From Anaerolineae bacterium (GTDB taxonomy: Bacteria > Chloroflexota > Anaerolineae > UBA1429), in contig SKRJ01000248.1 in assembly GCA_007118555.1 (NCBI GenBank), forward strand, positions 1 through 9,584: a stretch of DNA of 9,584 nucleotides, given 5' to 3'. The notes under the pieces are model-generated. The model saw only the letters and a program-made list of their open reading frames with translations, was not told the DNA's origin and searched no databases. Below, piece after piece: positions 1 through 6,933 of this stretch (the stretch's first letter is position 1; every line of letters begins with the position of its first letter). The position numbers and the translations under genes were made by a program.

Positions 1-97
1 GTGTGTCGCCCAGTGCAGCAGCCAGCGCGTCGTACTGGTCGCGAGCAAGCCGCACATGCGGCCCATTATCGCGATGGTCGTGCATTCGTTGTCTCAT
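1..97 (-). CDS. 5' end of an unidentified gene, truncated by the window edge
   Basis: A reading frame starts at ATG (95-97) and runs off the left edge with no stop, giving 32 residues that begin MRQRMHDHRDNG and continue with RLARDQYDALAAAL. The frame is open upstream only as far as the TAG that ends the ABC-2 permease, and no other ATG precedes this one. The 39-bp gap to the permease has no terminator-like hairpin, so the gene is probably the next cistron of the same operon. Ribosome-binding support is weak: an AAGG lies 8 nt before the ATG. I do not recognise the family. The visible part is hydrophilic, with no signal peptide or membrane segment. An alternative is a chance reading frame, but the tight same-strand placement favours a gene. 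Confidence 0.5.
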   Translation of the reverse strand, partial: MRQRMHDHRDNGPHVRLARDQYDALAAALGDT

Positions 98-136
98 GAT
101 CCGCGCCTTGGGCAGGAAAAGGGAGCAACAGCATAT

Positions 137-904
137 CTAGAGCAAGTCCTCCAGCCGGTGTTCCATAAGCTTGACGGCTGCCCAGTACAGGGCGGCGGCG
201 AACACGGCCATCGCCACCAGACTGACGGTCAGTGGGTAGACGGCCCCCATGCCCGACAGATGGCGCAGCGCATCCACTGTATAGGTCAGGGGCAGGAACG
301 ATGCCACCCGTTGCAGGACGGGATGCATAGCACTCAGCGGTACAAAGACCCCGCACAGGAACACCATGGGAAAGCGTATCAGGTTCGAGATGGTCATGGC
401 GTCAAACACCTCGCGCATCATCAGACTGATGAGTACGCCAATCAGGGCAAAGGTGGCGCTCCCCAACAGAATGGCGGCCAGGACGCCCAGCGGCGCCAGA
501 GGCAGGCCCCAGACCAGGCTGCTGGCCAGCCAGATGATGAGCCCGGTGCCAACGCCAAAGATGACGCCGCTCAGGGTCTTGCCGATCAAGAGGGCGTGGA
601 TGGAGATGGGCGCCATGACCAGCCGCTCCATGGCGCCGATGCGCTTCTCAAAGGCGATGGCGACCGCCTCCACCGAGGTGGCGCCGAACAGCACGGTGAG
701 GGCCACCAGCCCGGGAGCGGCCTCGCGCATATCGCCCGGAGAGCGCAGATAGAACGCCAGCATCATCACCACCGGAAAGAGCATGCCCCAACTGATCAGC
801 GGCGGTTTGAAGTAGTACGTACGCATGTCCTTGACGGCAATGTGCCAGGCTCGCGCCAACTGCGCCCGCGCTGTGATGCCCAGGGTAGCTCGCTGCTCCA
901 TCAT
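137..904 (-). CDS. ABC-2 type transporter permease
   Basis: This is the membrane subunit (255 aa) of an ABC exporter, expected to pair with the ATPase encoded just upstream. The protein has a short cytoplasmic N-terminus (1-35) and about six hydrophobic segments, near 36-53, 65-85, 106-130, 138-161, 176-195 and 222-245. Characteristic ABC-2 family stretches are visible: EKRIGAMERLVMAPIS at 86-101 after the second segment and FLPLTYTVDALR at 203-214 before the last. Length and topology fit a complete DrrB/NodJ-like permease. The start ATG (902-904) overlaps the TGA of the ATPase gene as ATGA, and a GGAGG-rich stretch inside the end of the ATPase gene serves as ribosome-binding site; a second ATG follows immediately. 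The substrate cannot be read from sequence. Family members export drugs, lipids, polysaccharides or metals' ligands, and the operon setting suggests a detoxification role (inference). Confidence 0.9.
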   Translation of the reverse strand: MMEQRATLGITARAQLARAWHIAVKDMRTYYFKPPLISWGMLFPVVMMLAFYLRSPGDMREAAPGLVALTVLFGATSVEAVAIAFEKRIGAMERLVMAPISIHALLIGKTLSGVIFGVGTGLIIWLASSLVWGLPLAPLGVLAAILLGSATFALIGVLISLMMREVFDAMTISNLIRFPMVFLCGVFVPLSAMHPVLQRVASFLPLTYTVDALRHLSGMGAVYPLTVSLVAMAVFAAALYWAAVKLMEHRLEDLL

Positions 905-1878
905 GCCTTGCCCCCTCCCTGGTTGTTGGACATGCCGTTGCGCATCGTCTCCGGATCGAGGTTGGTGAGCTGGACAAAGGCGTCCTCCAGCGTGGGCGTG
1001 ACCGAGCGCGCTCCCCGCAGGGCCACGCCGCGCGCCTCCATCACATCCAGCGCCGCCTTGAGCCCCGACTCGACCGAGTCCGCCACCAGGGTGATCTGCT
1101 CGCCGGAGCGGGTCGCTCGTTGGATGACGGCGGACTCCTGCAGCGCGGCCAGGAGCGCCTGATCGGCGGTGGGCACGTCGAGCTCCAGCAGCGTCTCGGA
1201 CTGGCAGCGCTGGCGCAGGGCCGCTGGCGTGTCCACGGCCACCAACTGTCCCCTGACGACGATGGCTACCCGATCGGCCAGCAACTCGGCCTCATGGATC
1301 AGGTGGGTAGTGAGGAACACGGTAACCCCCTGGCTGCGCAGGTCGGCGATCACGTGCCGCAGGCCCCGCGAGGCCTGTACGTCCAGCCCGGTGGTGGGCT
1401 CGTCCAGGAACAGAATCGCCGGCCGATGGACCAGGGCGGCGGCGATGGTGAGCCGGCGTTTCATGCCCCCTGAGAGCGCCGCAAAGGGCGTGTCCGCCCG
1501 GTCGCCGAGGCCGAACTCGTCCAAGAGCTTGTCGGTGCGGCCACGCCGCTCCCGTCTGGGCAGGCCGTACAGCTTGGCCATGAACAGCAGATTGTCGCGG
1601 GCGGACAGCTCGCCATAGAGGTTCGAGCGCTGGGGCACCACGCCCACCCGCGCCTTGACGCCCAAGGGATCCACCGCCAGATCGAGGCCGTCCAGCCAGG
1701 CCTGCCCCTCCGACGGGCGAATCAGGCCGGTGAGCATGCGGATGGTCGTCGTCTTGCCGGCGCCGTTGGGCCCCAAAAAGGCATACAACTCGCCGCGCTC
1801 CACCGTCAGATCCAGATGATCCACGGCGCACAGGTCACCATAGTAGCGGGTCAGATCGCGTGTCTCGATCGCAGTCAC
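901..1878 (-). CDS. ABC transporter ATP-binding protein (DrrA/CcmA-like)
   Basis: This is the cytoplasmic ATPase (325 aa) that energises the ABC-2 permease encoded next. All nucleotide-binding motifs are intact: Walker A GPNGAGKTT at 36-44, Q-loop Gln83, signature LSGGM at 135-139, Walker B ILFLDE at 155-160 with the catalytic Glu160, and switch His192. After about residue 225 comes the C-terminal extension typical of the DrrA group, ending in TPTLEDAFVQLT (294-305), followed by a polar tail. The start codon is GTG (1876-1878), preceded by AAGGAG about 10 nt upstream. No ATG lies in frame before the first beta-strand, so GTG is preferred. A three-codon ATG-CTG-CTG-TGA overlaps the GTG out of frame and is probably coincidental. 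The gene lies 49 bp after the MOT1-type transporter and overlaps the permease by 4 bp, which implies coupled translation of the ATPase/permease pair. Confidence 0.93.
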   Translation of the reverse strand: MTAIETRDLTRYYGDLCAVDHLDLTVERGELYAFLGPNGAGKTTTIRMLTGLIRPSEGQAWLDGLDLAVDPLGVKARVGVVPQRSNLYGELSARDNLLFMAKLYGLPRRERRGRTDKLLDEFGLGDRADTPFAALSGGMKRRLTIAAALVHRPAILFLDEPTTGLDVQASRGLRHVIADLRSQGVTVFLTTHLIHEAELLADRVAIVVRGQLVAVDTPAALRQRCQSETLLELDVPTADQALLAALQESAVIQRATRSGEQITLVADSVESGLKAALDVMEARGVALRGARSVTPTLEDAFVQLTNLDPETMRNGMSNNQGGGKA

Positions 1879-1927
1879 AGCAGCATATCTCCTTGGATGG
1901 ATAGCAGTCCACAGTGTCCAGGCCCAC

Positions 1928-3067
1928 TTATTCCAGTTCGACAGCGATGGTGCCGCGCCGGTTCAGGTGACGTAGCAGGGCAGCCGCGAGCAGTCCGATG
2001 ACAAAGCCGACGGCCATGTTGATCATGACACTAAAGAACGCCGTAACCACCGCCAGCGCCAGATCCCAGCGCTGCAAAGCCCGCATCGGCAGCGCCAACT
2101 GGATGCCGACCATGAACATCATGCCGCCGATGAGGGCCATGGGAAAGGCGCTCAGGATGGCCAGCAGCGAGGCGCCCAGGAACACGCCCAGGCTGATCTC
2201 GAGGATGCCCTCCAGGATCTTGGTGCCGCCTGTGCGCGCCCCATAATAGTACTGCCCCACCAGCCCCTGTGAGCCGTGGCACATGGGCATGCCGCCAAAG
2301 AGCGACGAGGCAATGTTGATCACCCCCTGATTCAGGAGCAGCTTGGTCTCGCTGACCGGCTTGTGCGGAAAGAGGTCGCTGATGACGACAGAGGTGGCTA
2401 TGGTGGCGTTCGTGAGGGTCAGCGGGATCTGGGCAAAACCCGCCAGCACCATCGCATCCCACACGTCCGAGAGGGCGGGGACGGCAAAGCGCGGCAGGCC
2501 AATGCTGAACTGTAGGTTGGGCAGGAGATCACCGCGCAGGGCCATGAGCCCCAGGCCCAGCGCCATGATGACCAGGGCCGCGGGCGCGTAGCGGCTCTTG
2601 CGCAGCAGCAGGATGATGACAATGGCGATAATGCCCCACCAGGGCTCGGGCGACATCAGCCGGATTGACTCGGCGCCCAGGATGATGCCTAACGCGAGCT
2701 GGATACCCCTAACGAGGCTTACGGGGGTTATGTCTACCACCTTGCGCATCAGGCCCGTTCCCGCGAGAAAGAGCCAGATCAGGCCCATGCCCAGCCCCGA
2801 GGCCACAACCATCTGGGCCGGCCAGACCTGGCCGATGGCCGCCACCGAGATCACCTTTTTGGGCTCTACCGGAATGGGCAGCCGATAGATCAAGCCCAGC
2901 ACGATGTTGACGAGCCCCATCATGACAAAGAGGCCGGTGGGATCCATGCGGTTGACGGCGATGAGGCCCACCGCCAGAGGAAACAGGGTGCCCAGATCCC
3001 CCATGGAACCGGCCAGCTCGCGCAGGTTGAACTCGAAATCAGGATAGGTGCGCAGGTCGCGTTCCAA
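1928..3067 (-). CDS. MOT1-type molybdate/sulfate transporter
   Basis: This is a polytopic membrane protein (379 aa) of the MOT1 molybdate transporter family, distantly related to SulP sulfate permeases. Family landmarks are clear: ELAGSMGDLGTLFPLAVG near 17-34, the LPIPVEPKK loop at 63-71, QIPLTLTNATIATS at 213-226, and GGMPMCHGSQGL followed by YYYGARTGG at 258-281. The chain is otherwise nearly all hydrophobic segments and is full length for bacterial members. Known MOT1 proteins take up molybdate; sulfate or tungstate is possible for homologues. The start is TTG (3065-3067), fixed by an AAGGAGG at 3077-3083 with 9-nt spacing; the next ATG in frame would cut into the conserved first motif. 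The second motif differs from the PVQPMK form I remember for the family, with Glu68 and Lys70 instead of Gln and Met. It sits 60 bp after an ABC exporter gene and 49 bp before the ABC ATPase gene, an unusual setting for an oxyanion importer. Confidence 0.85.
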   Translation of the reverse strand: MERDLRTYPDFEFNLRELAGSMGDLGTLFPLAVGLIAVNRMDPTGLFVMMGLVNIVLGLIYRLPIPVEPKKVISVAAIGQVWPAQMVVASGLGMGLIWLFLAGTGLMRKVVDITPVSLVRGIQLALGIILGAESIRLMSPEPWWGIIAIVIILLLRKSRYAPAALVIMALGLGLMALRGDLLPNLQFSIGLPRFAVPALSDVWDAMVLAGFAQIPLTLTNATIATSVVISDLFPHKPVSETKLLLNQGVINIASSLFGGMPMCHGSQGLVGQYYYGARTGGTKILEGILEISLGVFLGASLLAILSAFPMALIGGMMFMVGIQLALPMRALQRWDLALAVVTAFFSVMINMAVGFVIGLLAAALLRHLNRRGTIAVELE

Positions 3068-3076
3068 CGGGTGATT

Positions 3077-3083
3077 CCTCCTT
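3077..3083 (-). promoter_or_regulatory. Ribosome-binding site fixing a TTG start
   Basis: AAGGAGG on the minus strand lies 9 nt before TTG (3065-3067). This is what identifies TTG as the start of the MOT1-type transporter, since no ATG or GTG occurs at a suitable distance in frame. Confidence 0.7.
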
Positions 3084-3127
3084 GGTCGGTGTATCGTCTG
3101 TCATCTACGGCACAAGCATACAGGCTC

Positions 3128-4954
3128 TCACGCCTGCTCGGTGGCCTCTGCACCGTTCTCCGCCCACTGCCGCTGATACAGCCGCTGGTACACCGGGTTG
3201 CTCTCGATCAGCGCCTCGTGGCTCCCCTCGCCCACCAGTCTACCGTCCTCCAGCACCAGAATGCGGTGGGCGGCCCGCAGCGTAGAAAAGCGGTGAGCGA
3301 TCACGATCATGGTGCGATCCCGGCCGATGGCGTTCATGGCCTGCTGGATCAGCGCCTCGGTGTGGGCGTCCACGTTGGCGGTGGCCTCGTCCAGGATCAG
3401 GACCCTGGGCTCGACCATGAGGGCGCGCGCCAGGGCCACGAGCTGCCGCTGGCCGCCCGAGAGCAGCGCCCCCGCCTCGCCCACCTCGGTATCATACCCC
3501 AGAGGCAGCCTCTGGATGAAATCGTGGGCCTGGGCCCTTTGGGCCGCCTGCTCCACCTCGTCGTCGGAGGCATCAGGGCGGGCATAGCGGATGTTCTCGC
3601 GGATCGTGTCGGGAAAGAGGAACACGTCCTGGGAGACCAGCAGCACGTTGCTGCGCAGCGCCGCCAGGGGCAGGTCGCGCAGATCGACGCCGTCGAGCTC
3701 GATGGCGCCCTCTTGCACGTCATGCAGCCGCGTAATCAGGGCGGCCAGGGTGCTCTTGCCGGCGCCGGTCGCGCCCACCAGGGCCACGGTCTCCCCCGGC
3801 TCGATGGTCAGCGAGAACTCCTGGATCACGGGCTCGTCGGGCTCGTACGCAAAGGTGACATCGCGCAGGGCCACGCGCCCCTGAAAGCCGCCCTCGGGGA
3901 GCTGCGGCGTCTCGGGCTCGGCTACGGCGGGCTCCCGGTCCACATAGTCCACCACGCGGCCCAACGCGGCGCCCGCGGCCTGCAGACGGTTATAGATCAG
4001 GCTCAGCTCGCGCAGCGGCCCGAAAAAGCGCTGGATGTAGGCCAGAAACGCCAGCAGCGTGCCCACGGTGGTCGCACCCTGGATCACCCGCATACCGCCA
4101 AAGCTCAGCACCAGCGCCATGCCCAGCATGTTGGTGATGGTCATGGTGGGGAACACGGCCGCAAAGAGCAGGCTCACGCGTAGGTTGGCCTTCATGTTGC
4201 GCAGGCTCAGCTCCTGGAACTGCTCCACGGTGAACGACTCTTGGCCCAGCGACTGGACCACCCGCATGCCCGAGACCCCCTGCTCGACGCCGGCGTTCAC
4301 CCGGGCGATCTCTTGCTGCACGTCGCGATAGGCGCGCCGCATCTGCCTACCGAGATAGGCCATGCTGAACATCACGATGGGGACGGCGATCAGGGTGACC
4401 AGGGTGAGCACCCAGTCGATGAGGGCCATGGCGATGACAATGCCGACCATGAGCAAGAGATCGCCAACAAGGTTCAGCAGGCCCGCTGACACCGCCTCGG
4501 AGAGGGCATCGACATCGTTGGTAAGCCGCGAGGCGACCTGGCCCACACGCTCCTGCTCGACAAAATCGGGCGACTGGCCCAGTACGCGATGCATCAGGTC
4601 GCGGCGCAGATCATAGATCACCCGCTGGCCGACCCAGGTCGACAGATAGCCCTGCCAGTACGAGCCCAGCCAAAAGAGCCCATTCAGAGCCAGATAGAGC
4701 AGGGCAAAGAGCGCCAGCCCCGTGAGATCGCCCACGGCGATATAGTCGTCGATGATCACCTTGCTCAGATAGGGTAACAGGAGCGACGTGGCGATCACGC
4801 CGAGCATGGCCAGTCCTGCCAGGAGCAGACGGGTGCGGTGCGGGCGCAGATACTGGGCGATGAGCTGCATGGCCCGTCGATCGAGGCTTTTCAGGTCGTA
4901 GGAGGTCTCCTCGCCGCTCTGCATCCGCCCCATGAAACCGCCTCGGATCGTCAT
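3128..4954 (-). CDS. ABC exporter half-transporter (membrane domain plus ATPase), second of a pair
   Basis: A fused exporter subunit of 608 aa: a transmembrane domain with about six helices (near 42-66, 78-98, 156-178, 181-202, 261-283, 292-310) followed by an ATPase domain from about 358. ATPase motifs: Walker A GATGAGKST at 394-402, Gln442, LSGGQ at 498-502, Walker B VLILDE at 518-523 with Glu523, and His554. It belongs to the MsbA/LmrCD-type multidrug and lipid exporter family and probably dimerises with the product of the gene before it. The start chosen is ATG 4952-4954, overlapping the TGA of that gene as ATGA, with AGGAGG 4 nt upstream; an in-frame ATG at 4931-4933 is a possible alternative. 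The frame stays open to 5395, but that extension lies inside the upstream gene in another frame and is not coding. Immediately after LSGGQ the usual RQR reads RQL. The substrate is unknown. Confidence 0.93.
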   Translation of the reverse strand: MTIRGGFMGRMQSGEETSYDLKSLDRRAMQLIAQYLRPHRTRLLLAGLAMLGVIATSLLLPYLSKVIIDDYIAVGDLTGLALFALLYLALNGLFWLGSYWQGYLSTWVGQRVIYDLRRDLMHRVLGQSPDFVEQERVGQVASRLTNDVDALSEAVSAGLLNLVGDLLLMVGIVIAMALIDWVLTLVTLIAVPIVMFSMAYLGRQMRRAYRDVQQEIARVNAGVEQGVSGMRVVQSLGQESFTVEQFQELSLRNMKANLRVSLLFAAVFPTMTITNMLGMALVLSFGGMRVIQGATTVGTLLAFLAYIQRFFGPLRELSLIYNRLQAAGAALGRVVDYVDREPAVAEPETPQLPEGGFQGRVALRDVTFAYEPDEPVIQEFSLTIEPGETVALVGATGAGKSTLAALITRLHDVQEGAIELDGVDLRDLPLAALRSNVLLVSQDVFLFPDTIRENIRYARPDASDDEVEQAAQRAQAHDFIQRLPLGYDTEVGEAGALLSGGQRQLVALARALMVEPRVLILDEATANVDAHTEALIQQAMNAIGRDRTMIVIAHRFSTLRAAHRILVLEDGRLVGEGSHEALIESNPVYQRLYQRQWAENGAEATEQA

Positions 4955-6855
4955 GCTACCTCCTCTCGAGCCAACATCTCGCCCTGAAACTGGAGCTCGT
5001 AGAGCTCCCGATAGTGCCCTCCCTGCTCCAGCAGGATCTCGTGCGCAGAGTGGTCGGCGGTGCCGCGGGCGCGCTCCACAATGCGACCGTCCTGCAGCAC
5101 CAGGATCTGATCGGCCTGCTGCACCGTCCACAGGCGATGGGCGATCACAAAGGTGGTGCGGTCGCGGCGAACCTGCGTGAGGGCTGCCTGCATGCGGAGC
5201 TCGGTGTCGGCGTCCACTGCCGAGGTGGGCTCGTCCATGATCAGGATGCGCGGGTTGGTGAGCAGCACACGAGCCAGCGCGATGCGCTGTTTTTGGCCGC
5301 CCGAGAGCCGCACCCCTCGCTCGCCCACGGGCGTGCCATACTTGAGGGGCAGACTGTCGATGAAATCGTGCATCTGGACCACCTGGGCCGCCCACTCGAT
5401 CTCTTCCTGGGTCGCGTCGGGCCGGCCATAGGCGATGTTCTCGGCCAGCGAGGCATCGAACAGGAACACCGACTGCAGACCGATGCCGATGGCGTCCCGC
5501 AGGCTCTTGAGCGTCACCTGGCTGATGTCATGGCCGTCGATGGTGATGCTCCCCGCCTGGGGCTCGTAAAAGCGCGGCAACAGGTGCACCAGGGTGCTCT
5601 TGCCCGAGCCCGAGGGCCCCACCAGGGCCGTCATCTCGCCCGGCTGCGCCTCCAGCGACACCCCACGCAGCACCTCGTTCTGGCCGTCATAGCTAAAGCG
5701 GACGTCCTCGTAGCGCACATGGCCCTTGCCTACGGGCAGAGGCTGGGCGCCGGGCGCGTCGCGGATCTCGGGCTCAATGTCCAGCACCTCGAACACCCGC
5801 TCGGCGGCAGCGATGGAACGCATAACGACATTGAGCATCATCCCCGTCTGGCGCATAGGGCGCAGCAGCATGCCGATGTAGCTGACAAAGCCCAGCAGCA
5901 TGCCCAGGGTGATGATCTGTTGCACGACGGCGATGCCGCCCAGCCAGAGCACCAGGCCTGTGCCCAGGCCCATGAGCACCGCGGCATAGGGCATCCAGCG
6001 CGCCGAGATGCGGCCGGTTTCGATGTTGGCCTCACGCAAAGCCGCGCTCTCGCGATCCGCTCGCGTCTCCTCCAGCGCCTCGCGTCCAAACAGCTTGACC
6101 ACCTGCATGCCGGCCAGGGTCTGTTGCAGGCTGGAGGTCAGAGAGGCGAGCCTCTGGCGCGCCTGCGCCATAGCGGGACGCACCTGCCTGGCATAGATCA
6201 TCATGGCCTGGGCCATGAACGGCACAAAGAGCAGGAACAACAGCCCCATACGCCAATCCCAGAGGGTCAGGGCGATCAGGATGCCCAGCAGTGTGAGGAT
6301 ATTGCCCAGGGCGAGTACCGCGGCGCGCCCGAAAAAGTCGCTCAGCACGTCAATGTCAGCGGTCACCCGCGACATCAGATCGCCGGTGCGGGCCTGGTCA
6401 TAGAATGAAAAAGAGAGGCGGCTCAGGTGCTCGAACACGGCGTTGCGCAGGTCAAAGATGATCCCCTGCCCCACCACGGCCGTCGCGTACAACCGTAAAA
6501 AGTCCACCAGGCCCTGGATGGTGGCCAGCCCAACCAGGCCCACCCCCAGCCAGATGAGCGCCTGTTGCTGCCCCTCCAGGATCAAGCCGTCGATGGCATA
6601 GCGAATGACCCAGGGAGGCGCCAGCTCCACGAGGGTCGTCGCCAGCACGGCCAACAGGATTCCGCCGAGCTTGAGAGCGTGAGGCCGCATGTATCCCAGC
6701 AGGCGGCGCAACGTGGGGCCGGCGGCCTTGGGCCTGACGCCAGCGCCGGAGCGTGGCCCCTGTCTGGCGCCTTGCCCTGACAGGGTACGCCCCCTGGGTT
6801 GTGTCTCGCCCGCATCCACTTGCTCTTTGCCCTCCCTCGCTGACATATTACACAT
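4951..6855 (-). CDS. ABC exporter half-transporter (membrane domain plus ATPase), first of a pair
   Basis: This subunit (634 aa) has a polar, positively charged N-terminal tail of about 55 residues, six predicted helices (near 62-84, 99-117, 176-197, 204-222, 286-311, 313-331) and an ATPase domain from about 378. Motifs: Walker A GPSGSGKST at 413-421, Gln461, LSGGQ at 517-521, Walker B ILIMDE at 537-542 with Glu542, and His573. Between the DGRIVER strand and the final helix there is a small insertion, ARGTADHSA (596-604), which typical homologues lack. It probably forms a heterodimer with the product of the overlapping downstream gene and exports a hydrophobic or conjugated substrate. Two starts are possible. 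ATG 6853-6855 has GGAAGGG directly against it, whereas the in-frame ATG at 6844-6846 has that sequence at 9-nt spacing, so the protein may begin at residue 4 (MSAREGK). It lies 78 bp after the Cys/His-rich gene, behind a hairpin. Confidence 0.93.
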   Translation of the reverse strand: MCNMSAREGKEQVDAGETQPRGRTLSGQGARQGPRSGAGVRPKAAGPTLRRLLGYMRPHALKLGGILLAVLATTLVELAPPWVIRYAIDGLILEGQQQALIWLGVGLVGLATIQGLVDFLRLYATAVVGQGIIFDLRNAVFEHLSRLSFSFYDQARTGDLMSRVTADIDVLSDFFGRAAVLALGNILTLLGILIALTLWDWRMGLLFLLFVPFMAQAMMIYARQVRPAMAQARQRLASLTSSLQQTLAGMQVVKLFGREALEETRADRESAALREANIETGRISARWMPYAAVLMGLGTGLVLWLGGIAVVQQIITLGMLLGFVSYIGMLLRPMRQTGMMLNVVMRSIAAAERVFEVLDIEPEIRDAPGAQPLPVGKGHVRYEDVRFSYDGQNEVLRGVSLEAQPGEMTALVGPSGSGKSTLVHLLPRFYEPQAGSITIDGHDISQVTLKSLRDAIGIGLQSVFLFDASLAENIAYGRPDATQEEIEWAAQVVQMHDFIDSLPLKYGTPVGERGVRLSGGQKQRIALARVLLTNPRILIMDEPTSAVDADTELRMQAALTQVRRDRTTFVIAHRLWTVQQADQILVLQDGRIVERARGTADHSAHEILLEQGGHYRELYELQFQGEMLAREEVA

Positions 6856-6888
6856 CCCTTCCCGTACTCTGTCTCACCATCAGCCAGC

Positions 6889-6913
6889 GAGGGAGCCCGG
6901 TTCGAGCTCCCTC
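6889..6913 (-). terminator. Intercistronic hairpin, possible weak terminator or RNA processing site
   Basis: GAGGGAGC (6889-6896) and GCTCCCTC (6906-6913) form a perfect 8-bp, GC-rich stem with a 9-nt loop, in the 78-bp gap between the Cys/His-rich gene and the ABC exporter pair. On the minus strand no run of T follows the stem, so a classical Rho-independent terminator is unlikely. Partial attenuation, an mRNA stability element or a processing site would fit better. Confidence 0.45.
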
Positions 6914-6933
6914 TCAATATAGCGGCGCTGGGC

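Noticed and set aside
56..1162. Plus-strand reading frame of 368 codons across the ABC-2 permease and ATPase genes
   Set aside because: Antisense shadow in GC-rich DNA; the product is rich in Gln, Gly, His and Asp and shows no domain, while both minus-strand genes have full family motifs.
1862..1890. Leader peptide ATG-CTG-CTG-TGA overlapping the GTG start of the ABC ATPase
   Set aside because: Three codons only, with no attenuator structure; probably coincidence, although coupling cannot be excluded.
4955..5395. N-terminal extension of the second ABC exporter subunit to 755 residues
   Set aside because: The extra 147 codons lie wholly within the upstream ABC gene in another frame. The ATGA overlap with AGGAGG at 4952-4954 gives the normal start.
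5014..6408. Plus-strand reading frame of 464 codons inside the first ABC exporter gene
   Set aside because: Antisense shadow with the same biased composition; it starts and ends without regulatory signals.
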